A stretch of DNA of 64,000 bases from Paraburkholderia sabiae (GTDB lineage Bacteria; Pseudomonadota; Gammaproteobacteria; Burkholderiales; Burkholderiaceae), in contig NZ_CP125295.1 in NCBI RefSeq assembly GCF_030412785.1, positions 6,448,001 to 6,512,000 of the forward strand, written 5' to 3'. Position 1 is the first letter of the stretch, and the number at the start of each line of letters is the position of its first letter. The notes under the pieces are model-generated. The model worked only from the letters and a program-made list of their open reading frames with translations. It did no database searches and was not told where the DNA came from. Positions 46,058-59,189 of this stretch are shown here, one piece after another. A program made the translations under genes and the position numbers.

Positions 46058-48316
46058 TCAGATGTCGAGCGGATCGACTTCGATGCTCCACCGCAGCACG
46101 CCTTTCATCGTGCGCAGCAGCGGTTGCCAGGCGCGCAGCGTCGCCTGCAGCGCGGCGCGCGACGCACTTTCGACCAGCAATTGCGCGCGATGCACGTGCA
46201 TCACCTTGACGATGGTGAGCGGCACGGCGTCGTAGACGGTCACACGGCTCGCAGCGGGAATCTCGGATAGCGCCGCCGCTGCCTGCTGCAGAAAGGTGAG
46301 CGCGGCATCGAGCGTGCGACCTTCGGCGCGCAGCATCCCCTGATAGACGAACGGCGGCAGATGCGCGTCGCGCCGTTCGGAAAGCGTCGAATTGGCAAAA
46401 CCGACGTAATCCTGGCGAGCGAGCGCGTGATACAGCGCGTGCGTCGGATAACGCGTCTGCACGAGCACTTCGCCGGGCAGACCGGCGCGGCCCGCGCGGC
46501 CGCTCACCTGCATCAACTGCGCGAATAGGCGCTCGCTGGCGCGGAAATCGTGGGAAAAGAGCGCCGTGTCCGCGTTCAGCACGCCGACCAGCGACACGCG
46601 ACGGAAATCGTGTCCCTTCGCGATCATCTGCGTGCCGACCAGAATGTCGACTTCGCCCGCGTGCACGTCCGAGAACAGCGCCTGCGCGCTGCCCTTGCGG
46701 CGCGTACTGTCGGCGTCGATGCGCAACACGCGTGCGCCCGGCACCGCACCGGCGAGCGCTTCTTCGATACGCTGCGTGCCGCGTCCGAGCGGCGCGATAT
46801 CGACATTGCCGCATTCCGGGCACGAGCGCGGAATGCGTGCTTCCCAGCCGCAGTGGTGGCAGCGCAACGCGCGTTCCGGCTTATGCAGCACGACGTAGGC
46901 GCTGCATCGCGGGCAGCCTGCAACCCACCCGCATGCATCGCACGCGAGTTGCGGTGCGTAGCCGCGACGGTTCAGGAACACGAGACTTTGCTCGCCGCGT
47001 TCGAGTCGCGCTTTCAGCGCCGCGATCAGCGGGCCCGACAGACCTTCCACCGATGCGCGCCCACGCCGCCGTTCGTCTTCCAGATCGACGAGCCGGACGG
47101 TCGGCAGCACGGCATCGGCGACGGCGCGGCGCGACAACGTGAGCCGCTTGTAGCGGCCCTGATCGACCTGCCACCAGCTTTCCAGCGAAGGCGTCGCCGA
47201 TCCGAGTACGACGGGAACGGCAAGCTGCTTCGCACGCCAGATCGCGAGATCACGCGCGGAATAGCGCAGGCCTTCCTGCTGCTTGTAGGCGGGATCGTGT
47301 TCCTCGTCGACGACGATGATGGCCAGATGCGGCAGCGACGCCATCACCGCGAGCCGCGTGCCGAGCACGATGCGCGCGCGGCCCGTGTGCGCGGCGAACC
47401 AGTTGCGGGCGCGCTCACCTTCGGCCAGGCCGCTGTGCAACGTGACGATTTCGGAATCGTCCATCGACGCGAAACGCGCGCGAAACGCCGCCTCGAACTG
47501 CGGCGTCAGATTGATTTCCGGCACGAGAACGAGCGCCTGTGCCTGCGGATTAGCGGCCAGCAATCCCGCCAGCGCGCGCAGATAGACCTCGGTTTTGCCG
47601 CTGCCCGTCACGCCGTGTAGCAGGAACGGGGCGAAGCCCTGTGCTTCGCGGATCGCTTCGACGGCGGTCGTCTGTTCGTCGGTGAGCGTCGGCAGCGACG
47701 CGTTTTGCGGCGAGTGATCTAGCGACAGACGAGGCGCAGCGGGATCGATCACGTCGAGCGCGACCCAGCCTTCGGCTTGCCACGCCTCGAGCGTCGCGGT
47801 GGCCTTCGCGTGAAGCGCGCGGGCGTCGACCGCAGGCAGCGATTCGGTTTCCGCCAGCGCCGCCGCCAGGCGACGCAGCGCGGTCGCGCGTGCAGGAAGC
47901 GCATCGGGCAAAGCGGCGCGACCGGCCGGCAACAGACGATAACGCTCCTCGGGTGCGAACAGGCGCGTCCAGCGCGCCGCGTCGCGCAAGGCCTGCGGCA
48001 GCGCGGGCAGCGCGACTTCGCCGATGCCGCGCTGGTAGTAATCGGCGGCAAATTGCGCGAGTTGCAGCCAATGTTTGGACAGCGGCGGGCAGGCCGTGCA
48101 AATACTGTGGACCGATTTCAGCCGGTCGGCGGGCACATCACTGTGAGCGGTCACTTCCATGACGAGCCCCACGATGTGCCGCTTGCCGAACGGCACGCTG
48201 ACGAGCATGCCCGGCGTCGGCGCCAAAGCGGCGTCGCAGCGGTAATCGAAGAGCGTCGGCAGCGGATGATCGAGCGCGACGCGGACGTAGGTGTCGGTCA
48301 GCGCTTCGACCTGCAT
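46058..48316 (-). CDS. priA: Primosomal protein N' (replication restart helicase PriA)
   Basis: 752 residues. PriA recognises stalled forks and D-loops and loads DnaB. The N-terminal 3'-binding domain begins MQVEALTDTYVRVALDHPLP. Helicase motifs: Walker A HGVTGSGKTEVYLR, DEEHD box VVDEEHDPAYKQ, 'VLGSATPSLESW'. Zinc-binding cysteines follow in two clusters (CDACGWVAGCPRCSAY and RCHHCGWEARIPRSCPECGN). Later motifs are 'ILVGTQMIAKGHDF' and 'LMQVSGRAGRAG'. Monocistronic; two DnaA-box-like sites lie upstream. Confidence 0.96.
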   Translation of the reverse strand: MQVEALTDTYVRVALDHPLPTLFDYRCDAALAPTPGMLVSVPFGKRHIVGLVMEVTAHSDVPADRLKSVHSICTACPPLSKHWLQLAQFAADYYQRGIGEVALPALPQALRDAARWTRLFAPEERYRLLPAGRAALPDALPARATALRRLAAALAETESLPAVDARALHAKATATLEAWQAEGWVALDVIDPAAPRLSLDHSPQNASLPTLTDEQTTAVEAIREAQGFAPFLLHGVTGSGKTEVYLRALAGLLAANPQAQALVLVPEINLTPQFEAAFRARFASMDDSEIVTLHSGLAEGERARNWFAAHTGRARIVLGTRLAVMASLPHLAIIVVDEEHDPAYKQQEGLRYSARDLAIWRAKQLAVPVVLGSATPSLESWWQVDQGRYKRLTLSRRAVADAVLPTVRLVDLEDERRRGRASVEGLSGPLIAALKARLERGEQSLVFLNRRGYAPQLACDACGWVAGCPRCSAYVVLHKPERALRCHHCGWEARIPRSCPECGNVDIAPLGRGTQRIEEALAGAVPGARVLRIDADSTRRKGSAQALFSDVHAGEVDILVGTQMIAKGHDFRRVSLVGVLNADTALFSHDFRASERLFAQLMQVSGRAGRAGLPGEVLVQTRYPTHALYHALARQDYVGFANSTLSERRDAHLPPFVYQGMLRAEGRTLDAALTFLQQAAAALSEIPAASRVTVYDAVPLTIVKVMHVHRAQLLVESASRAALQATLRAWQPLLRTMKGVLRWSIEVDPLDI

Positions 48317-48758
48317 GAACGATGTCGGCAGAGAGAGTTATTCACAGGCTCGATGCTGCGGCCGCCAAACTTAAAGTAAAACTTCAATTTCGGCGCTAAG
48401 TTTTGAATTTGCATCGACAATTGCGCCCAGCCTCGCCTGCCTGTGGATAACTTTGTTGAGAACTCAGCCCGGATGGCCCGCAGACCGCGTCAAACGGGCC
48501 TCTGTGTGGGATAGCGCACATTCGTCTTAAGAACCCGGAAACCCTTATCGCTTAAGGCACAGACCAGATTTCTACGTACTTTTCAAGGCACCTGCGACGA
48601 TCCATCCCTCTACCGCGCCGCAGCGTGACAAATGTGCATAAGTCAAGTCTTGACAACGCGAAGAGGGCCTCGGGGCGGCCTGTGGAACGCTATTTTCCCC
48701 TTTGGCCGCGAGCCCACGTCGCTGCAATGCAACACAAACGTCACAATCCGGAATCGGT
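48317..48758. other. priA-hemE intergenic region with two DnaA-box-like sites
   Basis: About 440 bp without a gene. A near DnaA box TTATTCACA lies at 48338-48346 (plus) and a perfect one, TTATCCACA, at 48450-48442 (minus). Between them is a locally AT-rich stretch (48369-48420) with short inverted repeats around AAACTT and AAGTTT. The promoter of priA should be here. Beyond 48460 nothing stands out. Confidence 0.55.
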
Positions 48759-49862
48759 TCAGACTGTGCCTGTGCCGCTCGCCGCGCGGATTGCGCGGCT
48801 GTGCCGATGCACTTCATCGACCAGCTCGGCCACATGCTCCGGCGGCGTGAACTGGGAGATGCCGTGGCCGAGATTGAACACGTGCCCCGGATGATTGCCG
48901 AAGCTGTCGAGCACGGCGCGCGCTTCGATGCGGATCGTCGACGGCGGCGCGAACAGCACGGACGGATCGATATTGCCCTGAAGCGCGACTTTTCCGCCGA
49001 CACGTTCCCGCGCCTTGCTCAGATTCACCGTCCAGTCGAGACCGACCGCATCGACGCCCGTCGCGGCAATTTCTTCGAGCCACAGGCCGCCGCCCTTCGT
49101 GAAGGTGATCACAGGCACTCGGTTCCCTTCGTGCTCGCGCTTCAGCTGACTGACGACCTGTTGGATGTAGTGCAGCGAGAAACGCTGATAGATGCCGTCA
49201 GCGAGTGCGCCGCCCCATGTATCGAAAATCATCACGGCTTGCGCGCCGGCCTCGATCTGCGCGTTCAGATACGCGGCAACGGCTTTCGCGTTGACGTCGA
49301 GAATGCGATGCATCAGGTCCGGACGGGCATACAGCATCGACTTCACGGTGCGGAAATCGTCGGAACCGCCACCTTCGACCATGTAACAAGCGAGCGTCCA
49401 AGGACTGCCCGAGAAGCCGATCAGCGGCACGCGCTGACGGCCTTGCGCGTCGGTCAGCGCGCTGCGGATCTGGCGCACGGCGTCCGTCACGTAGCGCAGC
49501 GTGGCGTCGATATCGGGCACGGCAAGACGCGCGACATCTTCCTCGGTGCGCACCGGGCGCGCGAACTTCGGCCCTTCGCCGACCTGGAAATCCAGGCCGA
49601 GACCCATCGCATCGGGGATCGTCAGGATGTCGGAGAAGAGAATCGCGGCGTCGAGCGGATAGCGGTCGAGCGGCTGCAACGTGACTTCCGTCGCGTAATC
49701 CGGGTTCTTCGCGAGCCCAAGAAAGCTGCCCGCACGGCTGCGCGTTGCGTTGTACTCCGGCAGGTAGCGTCCCGCCTGGCGCATCAGCCAGATCGGCGTG
49801 TACTCGGTCGGTTCGCGCATCAACGCGCGCAGGAAGGTGTCGTTGAGGAGGTTGTGGGCCAC
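48759..49862 (-). CDS. hemE: Uroporphyrinogen decarboxylase
   Basis: 367 residues from a GTG at 49862 ([14 protein letters not shown]), preferred over an upstream TTG at 49886 because family members begin at this point. HemE decarboxylates the four acetate chains of uroporphyrinogen III to give coproporphyrinogen III. Signature stretches: [15 protein letters not shown] (substrate-binding Arg), '[15 protein letters not shown]' with the catalytic Asp, '[19 protein letters not shown]' and '[15 protein letters not shown]'. Cytoplasmic, haem pathway. No terminator is visible downstream. Confidence 0.96.
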   Translation of the reverse strand: MAHNLLNDTFLRALMREPTEYTPIWLMRQAGRYLPEYNATRSRAGSFLGLAKNPDYATEVTLQPLDRYPLDAAILFSDILTIPDAMGLGLDFQVGEGPKFARPVRTEEDVARLAVPDIDATLRYVTDAVRQIRSALTDAQGRQRVPLIGFSGSPWTLACYMVEGGGSDDFRTVKSMLYARPDLMHRILDVNAKAVAAYLNAQIEAGAQAVMIFDTWGGALADGIYQRFSLHYIQQVVSQLKREHEGNRVPVITFTKGGGLWLEEIAATGVDAVGLDWTVNLSKARERVGGKVALQGNIDPSVLFAPPSTIRIEARAVLDSFGNHPGHVFNLGHGISQFTPPEHVAELVDEVHRHSRAIRAASGTGTV

Positions 49863-49966
49863 GTTGCTCGCGACTGAAGAAGGCAAAAGCGCATTTTACC
49901 TGCTGAGCGTCCGACGACGCCTGCGTAATCCTGGCAATTGCTGTTTGTCCTATGCCTTTAGAACAA

Positions 49967-49995
49967 TGGTCACGGATAGTCGCGCGGACTATGAT
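49967..49995 (+). promoter_or_regulatory. Promoter of the PheC-like gene with overlapping inverted repeat
   Basis: TGGTCA (49967-49972), 17-nt spacer, TATGAT (49990-49995). A perfect inverted repeat ATAGTC-N5-GACTAT (49976-49992) fills the spacer and enters the -10, so a repressor site is possible. Confidence 0.5.
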
Positions 49996-50037
49996 CGATT
50001 CCGTTGCATCACGATAAACAACGATAAAGGAGACTCA

Positions 50038-50850
50038 ATGAAAAAAGCCACGGTGGTTCTTGTCAGCGCGCTGTGCTGTGCCGGCGCGGTCCATGCGCAA
50101 AGTGCCGCACCTGCGGCGACAGCTGCGTCTGCGTCTGCACCTGCGACTACGTCGAGACTGGATGAAATCCTCGCTCGGGGCACGCTGCGGGCTTGCACGA
50201 CGGGCGACTACAAGCCGTATTCGTTCTACAGGCAGGACGGCAAGTTCGAGGGAATCGATATCGACATGACCGAGTCGCTGGCGAAGTCGCTCGGTGTGAA
50301 AGCGGAATTCGTGAAGACGTCGTGGTCGAATCTGATGAACGACTTTGTTTCGAAGTGCGACGTCGGCGTCGGCGGGGTGTCGACCACGCTGGATCGACAA
50401 AAGAAGGCATTCTTCACGGTCGCGTACCAGATCGACGGCAAATCGCCGATCGTGCGTTGCGATGACGTCGACAAATACCAGACGGTCGCCCAGATCGATC
50501 AGTCGTCCACACGCGTGATCTTCAATCCGGGCGGTACAAATGAGCGATTCGCGCGGCAGTTCTTCCCGCACGCGAATCTCACCTTGTACCCGGATAACGT
50601 GACCATCTTCAAGCAGATCCTCGCCGGCAAGGCCGACGTGATGGTGACGGACGCGTCGGAAACCTTGCTGCAACAGAAACTCAACCCGGGTCTCTGTTCG
50701 GTGCACCCCGACAAGCCGTTCCAGTACGGGGAGAAGGCGTGGCTGGTGCCGCGCGGCGATGTGGTGTTTCAGCAATATGTCGACCAGTGGCTGCACCTCG
50801 CGCGCGCGACGGGTGAATACCAGTCCATATCCGACAAATGGCTGAAATGA
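50038..50850 (+). CDS. pheC: Periplasmic binding-protein fold enzyme, probable cyclohexadienyl dehydratase (PheC-like)
   Basis: 270 residues with a signal peptide ending in AVHAQ and a Ala/Ser-rich spacer. The fold is that of type 3 solute-binding proteins, but the sequence follows Pseudomonas PheC closely: RLDEILARGTLRACTTGDYKP, 'TSWSNLMNDF', FNPGGTNERFARQFF, YPDNVTIFKQI, and HPDKPFQYGEKAWLVPR. Glu208 in TDASETLLQQKL aligns with the Glu (E173) reported as the PheC catalytic acid. PheC makes phenylpyruvate or phenylalanine from prephenate or arogenate in the periplasm. GGAGA precedes the ATG. If not an enzyme, it is an amino-acid binding protein. Confidence 0.75.
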   Translation: MKKATVVLVSALCCAGAVHAQSAAPAATAASASAPATTSRLDEILARGTLRACTTGDYKPYSFYRQDGKFEGIDIDMTESLAKSLGVKAEFVKTSWSNLMNDFVSKCDVGVGGVSTTLDRQKKAFFTVAYQIDGKSPIVRCDDVDKYQTVAQIDQSSTRVIFNPGGTNERFARQFFPHANLTLYPDNVTIFKQILAGKADVMVTDASETLLQQKLNPGLCSVHPDKPFQYGEKAWLVPRGDVVFQQYVDQWLHLARATGEYQSISDKWLK

Positions 50851-51310
50851 CGCCGAGTTTGTGACGGCCGGGCAGTCGCACTTACCGATTCATTCGGGCG
50901 GATGCCGGAACGCGCGTCGACCGTGTCGGCGCGCTCGCCCGATGCGACATAAGTCCGTTCGGGACGGTCGGTTAATGCGGCGGCGCAACATGTGCTTGCG
51001 TCGCCGGCAAACGGTAGTTTCAAACGCGTAAGTGCGGGATCCGTATGAGTATTTGACCTCAACGATCCCAGAGCGCCAAAAGAGCGGAGCAACAGGTGGT
51101 TTCGGCGATATAGCGCACCGCAATATACGTTGCGAACGGTCGCGCGAAAGCTGTTGGAATCGACTCGAAAAGTATCGGTAATAATTGCTGGATGCACTTT
51201 TCTGCTTTGCAAAAAATCCCTCAGCGCCTTATCTGACGGGCGTTACAACCTGAAACACTTTGTTACCGCGCGCGCCGGGTAATTCGCCCACAATGCCTTT
51301 CACGGGTTCA
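50851..51310. other. Gene-free stretch after the PheC-like gene
   Basis: About 460 bp. Short open frames on both strands lack ribosome-binding sites and protein-like character. I see no repeat or clear promoter, although a start for the transcript-like stretch that follows should lie near its right end (around 51250-51310). Confidence 0.35.
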
Positions 51311-51509
51311 GCAAGGATGCGGCCGGGTAGTAGTGTCTGCGGACACATTCCAAGGCCGGTCGACGCAAGCGTCGAAGCTCTTCCAAGGGGCATCTCTGCT
51401 GGAGTCGTGATCGGCGTCGATCGCGCCGGTTGTCGATTCCTCCAATGGTCTCCTCGCGCTAACCCCGTAGCGTGTGGTTTTTAGCGGGCTCCAGGCCCGC
51501 TTTTTTTTT
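51311..51509 (+). ncRNA. Candidate small RNA ending in a strong terminator
   Basis: No protein gene precedes the terminator at 51483 on this strand for more than 600 bp. The stretch contains hairpins at about 51334-51347 (GTGTC/GACAC), 51359-51374 (TCGACG/CGTCGA) and one around 51460-51475 (CGCTA/TAGCG), then the terminator. This layout fits an intergenic sRNA. It does not match tmRNA, RNase P, SRP or tRNA, and I could not identify it as 6S RNA. The 5' end is a guess. Confidence 0.3.
51483..51509 (+). terminator. Strong rho-independent terminator without an upstream gene
   Basis: AGCGGGC (51483-51489) pairs with GCCCGCT (51495-51501), 5-nt loop, then nine T including the last stem base. Confidence 0.85.
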
Positions 51510-51575
51510 GCCTCGCCAAACGTTTGCGCATCATCTAGCTGCCGTGCGCGAACAGGCACCCTTCCTCTCAAAGCG

Positions 51576-51606
51576 AAACGCCGTGTGACATGCGCACGGC
51601 GTTTTT
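51576..51606. terminator. Terminator hairpin of the acyl-CoA ligase gene
   Basis: A 10-bp perfect stem (51576-51585 with 51595-51604), 9-nt loop. T-rich on both outer sides when read in the respective direction (TTTTTGGTTTT plus, TTTCGCTTTG minus), so it can act both ways. It lies 33 bp beyond the ligase stop. Confidence 0.65.
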
Positions 51607-51638
51607 GGTTTTGCTTCGGGAAGATCCAAACCGGTGAA

Positions 51639-53369
51639 TCAGGCGGTCTTGTCTTCCTTCAGGTGAAGCTCGTCGATCATTCGCTCGCGCATCACGAATT
51701 TCTGGACTTTGCCCGTCACCGTCATCGGCAGCTCGTCGACGAAACGGATGTATTTCGGAATCTTGTAGTGCGCGATCTGGCCTCGGCAGAATTCCTGCAC
51801 CTCTTCGGCCGTCAGATACTCGCCCGCGCGCAACACGACCCACGCGCACACCTCCTCGCCGTACTTCGCGTCCGGCACGCCGAACACCTGCGCACTCTGA
51901 ATTTTCGGGTGGCGGAACAGGAATTCCTCGATTTCGCGCGGATAGATATTTTCGCCGCCGCGAATCAGCATGTCCTTCAGACGACCGACAATGTTGCAAT
52001 AACCATCGGCATCGATCGTCGCGAGGTCGCCGGTATGCATCCAGCCATCGACGATGCTTTCCCGCGTCTTGGCTTCATCGCCCCAATAGCCCTTCATCAC
52101 GGAATAACCGCGCGTACAGAGTTCGCCCGTTTCGCCGACGGGCACGATCTCGCCGAGCGGATCGACCACCTTCACCTCCAGGTGCGGCTGAATCCGTCCG
52201 ACTGTGGTGGTCCGTTTGTCCAAAGGATCGGTTGTCGAGCTTTGAAAGGACACGGGACTCGTCTCAGTCATTCCGTAAGCGATCGTGATTTCCGCCAGGT
52301 GCATTTGCGAGACGACGCGCTTCATCGTTTCGATCGGACACGGCGAGCCCGCCATGATGCCCGTGCGCAAGCGGGTGAGATCGAACGTCGAAAAATCCGG
52401 GTGATCGAGTTCAGCGATGAACATGGTCGGCACGCCGTGCAGTGCCGTGCACTTCTCTTCGGAGACAGCTCGTAGCGTCGCGCCCGGCTCGAATGCTTCG
52501 CCCGGGAATACCATCGCGGCGCCCACGGAGACGCACGCCAACACCGCGAGCACCATGCCGAAACAGTGATACAGCGGCACCGGAATGCACAGCGAGTCTT
52601 CTTCCGTCAGCCGCATGGCCATCGCGATATAGCGCGCGTTGTTGACCACGTTTCGGTGCGTCAGCGTCGCGCCTTTCGGGTTGCCGGTCGTGCCGCTCGT
52701 GAACTGGATGTTGATCGGGTCGTTCGGATCGAGCGTCGCGCCGATTGCGTCGAGTTTCGCGGGATCGAACGCGGCACGGCCGCGCTCGACGACATCCGAA
52801 AACGTCAGCATGCCAGGCGTTTCGGTGTCGCACATGCGGATCACGATACGTAAATCGGGCAAGCGTGCAGCGTGCAGATCGCCTGGAGTAGCCGTCGCCA
52901 GTTCCGGCGCCAGTTCCTGAAGCATCTGCAGGTACATCGACGACTTGAATTTTTCCGCTGAGATGATCGCCTTGCAATTCACCTTGTTCAGCGCGTATTC
53001 GAGCTCGGCGAGACGATATGCGGGGTTGATGTTGACGAGCACAGCGCCAATGCGCGCCGTGGCGAACTGCGTCATCAGCCACTCGACGCGATTCGGCGAC
53101 CAGATGCCGACCCGATCGCCCTTCTCGATCCCCAACTCCAGCAAACCGGCTGCCAAAATATCGACTTCTTGCTGAAACTCCCGCCAATTCCAGCGAATTT
53201 CCTGCTCACGGAACACCACTGCGGGGCGCTCAGGAAAGCGCGTTGCCGTGTCGACGAGAAACTGCCCGACGGTCGACTCGCTGAGCGGCACGTCGGTCGA
53301 ACCGCGCACGTACGAGAGTCCGCCTTTCGGTTCGATGAGTGCACCCTCTCCTGCAGCTTGCGTTGCCAT
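51639..53369 (-). CDS. AMP-binding fatty-acyl/aryl-CoA ligase
   Basis: 576 residues of the ANL superfamily. The phosphate-binding loop is [18 protein letters not shown] (about residue 220-237), then YGMTETSP (~365), the hinge region '[21 protein letters not shown]' (~465) and the adenylate-forming lysine in [11 protein letters not shown] (~556). It activates a carboxylic acid with ATP and joins it to CoA. The [17 protein letters not shown] start and 'NINPAYR' stretch fit the medium/long-chain fatty-acid group (FadD-like), but exact chain length is open. Monocistronic. Confidence 0.9.
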   Translation of the reverse strand: MATQAAGEGALIEPKGGLSYVRGSTDVPLSESTVGQFLVDTATRFPERPAVVFREQEIRWNWREFQQEVDILAAGLLELGIEKGDRVGIWSPNRVEWLMTQFATARIGAVLVNINPAYRLAELEYALNKVNCKAIISAEKFKSSMYLQMLQELAPELATATPGDLHAARLPDLRIVIRMCDTETPGMLTFSDVVERGRAAFDPAKLDAIGATLDPNDPINIQFTSGTTGNPKGATLTHRNVVNNARYIAMAMRLTEEDSLCIPVPLYHCFGMVLAVLACVSVGAAMVFPGEAFEPGATLRAVSEEKCTALHGVPTMFIAELDHPDFSTFDLTRLRTGIMAGSPCPIETMKRVVSQMHLAEITIAYGMTETSPVSFQSSTTDPLDKRTTTVGRIQPHLEVKVVDPLGEIVPVGETGELCTRGYSVMKGYWGDEAKTRESIVDGWMHTGDLATIDADGYCNIVGRLKDMLIRGGENIYPREIEEFLFRHPKIQSAQVFGVPDAKYGEEVCAWVVLRAGEYLTAEEVQEFCRGQIAHYKIPKYIRFVDELPMTVTGKVQKFVMRERMIDELHLKEDKTA

Positions 53370-53527
53370 GATCCTGTCTCCAGAGGTGAATCCGAGTATT
53401 GAGATGACTTTGCGACCGATTGTGCCCCGGCGCCGATTCAGCCGGCATCAAGTCTTACCCGCAGCTTTCTAGCTGTTCCGGGCGTCGGTATGATTTTGCT
53501 GACCTTTCCGTAAACGTCAAGTAGACG

Positions 53528-53556
53528 ATAAAAAAAGCAGCCACGAGGGCTGCTTT
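53528..53556 (-). terminator. Terminator of the ATP synthase operon
   Basis: A 9-bp stem (53534-53542 with 53548-53556), 5-nt loop, followed on the minus strand by TTTTTTATCG. It lies just beyond atpC. Confidence 0.85.
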
Positions 53557-53568
53557 CGATTGCGCTGC

Positions 53569-53994
53569 TTATTGCTGTCCGCGCAGCTTGCGCAGACGCT
53601 GGATCGCGGCCAGCTGAGCCGTCGCATACGCCAGTTCCGCTTGCGCAGTGGCGTATTCGAGGTTCGAGCCGGTGTTTTGCAGCGCTTCTTCTGCGCGCTT
53701 GCGAGCCTGCTCGGCCTTCGCTTCGTCGAGATCCTTGCCGCGGATTGCCGTGTCGGCCAGAACCGTCACTGCGCCCGGTTGGACTTCGAGAATGCCGCCG
53801 GCGACGAACACGAACTCTTCTTCGCCGTTTTCCGATTCGATGCGCACTGCACCCGGACGAATCCGCGTGATGAGCGGCGTGTGGCCCGGCAGAATGCCGA
53901 GTTCGCCCGCTTCGCCCGGGAGCGCAACGAACTTCGCCTCGCCCGAGAAGATCTGCTCTTCCGCGCTGACGACGTCTACCTTGATGGTTGCCAT
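53569..53994 (-). CDS. atpC: F1Fo ATP synthase epsilon subunit
   Basis: 141 residues from an ATG with AGGAG about 9 nt upstream; a longer frame to 54039 has no support. The beta-sandwich domain includes [18 protein letters not shown] and the C-terminal helical hairpin ends RLRKLRGQQ. It is part of the central stalk and an intrinsic inhibitor of ATP hydrolysis. Last gene of the operon. Confidence 0.96.
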   Translation of the reverse strand: MATIKVDVVSAEEQIFSGEAKFVALPGEAGELGILPGHTPLITRIRPGAVRIESENGEEEFVFVAGGILEVQPGAVTVLADTAIRGKDLDEAKAEQARKRAEEALQNTGSNLEYATAQAELAYATAQLAAIQRLRKLRGQQ

Positions 53995-54071
53995 ATGTGT
54001 CGACTCCTGAGGTGAGTGTGGTTCGCGGACCTCGGCCACTCAGCCAAAGTCCGCCGCAAAACACCCAACCT

Positions 54072-55484
<1,413 letters not shown>

Positions 55485-55557
55485 TCAATTCTTCACTCGC
55501 GCAGGGCGCAGTTCCGGTGGACTCGCCTGATGGCGCTTCCGCGTGTCGACGTCAGCG

Positions 55558-56445
55558 TCAGACTGCCGCGGCGCCACCGACGATTTCCGACAGTTCCTTC
55601 GTGATCGCTGCCTGACGGCTCTTGTTGTACACGAGCTGCAGTTCGTTGATGACCGTCTTCGCGTTGTCCGAAGCGGCCTTCATTGCGACCATACGTGCCG
55701 ACTGTTCCGACGCCATGTTCTCCGCGACGGCCTGATAGACCAGCGCTTCGACATAACGCACCAGCAGTTCGTCGACGACGGTCTGCGCGTCCGGCTCGTA
55801 GATGTAGTCCCACGACGTTTTCGGCGTCGGGCTACCGCTCTCGTCCTTGCGCTCGAACTGTTCCGTCGACAGCGGCAGCAGCTGCTCGATCACCGGCTCC
55901 TGCTTCATCGTGTTGACGAAGCGGGTGTACGCGAGATACACAGCCGAGACCTTGCCTTCCGAGTACATGTCGAGCTGAACCTTCACCGCGCCGATCAGCT
56001 TCTCGAGGTGCGGCGTGTCGCCCAGTTGCACGACGTTCGACACGACCTTCGCGCGCAGACGGTTCAGGAAACCCAGACCCTTGCCGCCGATTGCCGTCGC
56101 TTCGACCGTCTTGCCCTGACCTTCCAGCTCCTTGAACTTCTGGAGCGAAGCGCGCAGCACGTTCGTGTTCATACCGCCGCACAGACCCTTGTCAGTCGTG
56201 ACAAGGATGAAGCCCGTCGACTTCGCACCTTCGTTCGACACCATGAACGGGTGACGGTACTCGGGCGTCGCACTGCTCATGTGCGCAGCGATATCGCGGA
56301 CCTTTTCGGCGTACGGGCGAGCAGCGCGCATGCGCTCCTGAGCGCGGCGCATCTTCGATGCGGCCACCATCTCCATCGCTTTCGTGATCTTGCGCGTGTT
56401 TTGCACGCTCTTGATCTTCCCGCGAATTTCCTTCATTCCAGCCAT
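55558..56445 (-). CDS. atpG: F1Fo ATP synthase gamma subunit
   Basis: 295 residues. The N-terminal coiled-coil helix [20 protein letters not shown] and the C-terminal helix ('[20 protein letters not shown]', '[15 protein letters not shown]') form the rotating shaft; '[12 protein letters not shown]' is the conserved core. Standard operon position between atpA and atpD. Confidence 0.97.
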   Translation of the reverse strand: MAGMKEIRGKIKSVQNTRKITKAMEMVAASKMRRAQERMRAARPYAEKVRDIAAHMSSATPEYRHPFMVSNEGAKSTGFILVTTDKGLCGGMNTNVLRASLQKFKELEGQGKTVEATAIGGKGLGFLNRLRAKVVSNVVQLGDTPHLEKLIGAVKVQLDMYSEGKVSAVYLAYTRFVNTMKQEPVIEQLLPLSTEQFERKDESGSPTPKTSWDYIYEPDAQTVVDELLVRYVEALVYQAVAENMASEQSARMVAMKAASDNAKTVINELQLVYNKSRQAAITKELSEIVGGAAAV

Positions 56446-56535
56446 TGCTTGCTCCTTGATCGAAGCAGCACAGATGCGCTTTCACGCGCCCATGCTGCTT
56501 CAAGGTCCGTTTATGCCTTGCGGATCACTCGCGGA

Positions 56536-58077
<1,542 letters not shown>

Positions 58078-58135
58078 TATTCGCTCCTGATAGTCAATTC
58101 TGTTGCGTGCCAGCCGCCACAACCACGTGAGGGCT

Positions 58136-58675
58136 TCAGGCGGTCAGAGCCGTCTGCATGCTGGCGAGCCGCGCGCGGACCGAGGTATCGAGCACTTCGT
58201 CGCCGACCGTCACGCGAACGCCGCCGATCAGCGACGAGTCCACCTGGACCGTCGGCTTCAGCTTGCGTTTGAATTTGCGTTCGAGGCTTGCGACGAGGCC
58301 GTCCAGCTGCGCACCTTCGAGGGGGAATGCGCTGACGATCAACGCATCGGCCGCACCTTCGCGGGCGTTCTTCAACTCTTCGAACTGCGTGGCGATTTCC
58401 GGCAGAAGCGGCAGACGATGATTGTCGACCAGCATCTGAACCAGATTCTTCGCTTGCGCATTGTCCTTGAGCGGCGATTTCACCGCGGCCAGCAGCAGGT
58501 CGCTGATCTGGGCACGGTTGACTTTCGGGCTCGAGGCAATCGACAGCACTTCGGGCAGACGCGCAACCTGTGCCAGCTCCTGCACGAATTCGGACCACGC
58601 GGCGATGTCACCAGCTTCGGCCACGCCAAACAGCGCTTCTGCGTACGGACGGGCGATGGTTGCAAGTTCGGCCAT
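58136..58675 (-). CDS. atpH: F1Fo ATP synthase delta subunit
   Basis: 179 residues. Starts [20 protein letters not shown], the family's N-terminal helical domain that caps F1, and ends with the beta-rich segment '[20 protein letters not shown]'. It links the peripheral stalk (b2) to the F1 head. The start is 2 bp after the atpF stop. Confidence 0.97.
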   Translation of the reverse strand: MAELATIARPYAEALFGVAEAGDIAAWSEFVQELAQVARLPEVLSIASSPKVNRAQISDLLLAAVKSPLKDNAQAKNLVQMLVDNHRLPLLPEIATQFEELKNAREGAADALIVSAFPLEGAQLDGLVASLERKFKRKLKPTVQVDSSLIGGVRVTVGDEVLDTSVRARLASMQTALTA

Positions 58676-58677
58676 GA

Positions 58678-59148
58678 TCAGAGCTCGGCTTTGAGTTGAT
58701 TCAGCAGGTCGGCGTGAGCCGCCTGGTCGACTTCGCGCTTCAGGATCTGTTCGGCACCCTTCACGGCGAGCGCGGCGACTTCGCCACGCAGCGCTTCGCG
58801 CGCCTTCACGATCTGCTGGTCGGCGTCAGCCTTTGCCTGAGCGATGATGCGCGCAGCTTCGGCTTGAGCCTGTGCCTTGATTTCGTCGGCGACCGCGACG
58901 GCACGCTTTTCGGCGTCAGCGATACGCTGCTGGCCTTCGTTGCGAGCCTGCGAGAGTTCCTGGTCGACGCGCTTGTGCGCGGCTTCGAGTTCCAGCTTGC
59001 CCTTTTCAGCGGCCGAAAGACCGTCAGCGATCTTCTTCGAGCGCTCGTCGAGGGCGTTGATCAGCGGCGGCCACACGAACTTCATCGTGAACCACGCGAG
59101 GATCAGGAACACGACCATTTGCGCAAACAGGGTTGCGTTGAGATTCAC
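58678..59148 (-). CDS. atpF: F1Fo ATP synthase b subunit
   Basis: 156 residues: one N-terminal membrane helix ([21 protein letters not shown]) and a long charged, Ala-rich helix that dimerises as the peripheral stalk. Standard length and start. It is separated from atpE by 130 bp that contain a hairpin. Confidence 0.97.
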   Translation of the reverse strand: MNLNATLFAQMVVFLILAWFTMKFVWPPLINALDERSKKIADGLSAAEKGKLELEAAHKRVDQELSQARNEGQQRIADAEKRAVAVADEIKAQAQAEAARIIAQAKADADQQIVKAREALRGEVAALAVKGAEQILKREVDQAAHADLLNQLKAEL

Positions 59149-59189
59149 GGTGTTTCCTTAAACGTTGCTTGATCGGAGGGGGAAACGGC

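Noticed and set aside
50769..51212. 147-codon minus-strand open frame after the PheC-like gene
   Set aside because: No Shine-Dalgarno sequence, no domain, overlaps the 3' end of a real gene.
51308..51571. 87-codon minus-strand open frame
   Set aside because: No ribosome-binding site, poor composition, and it crosses a strong plus-strand terminator.
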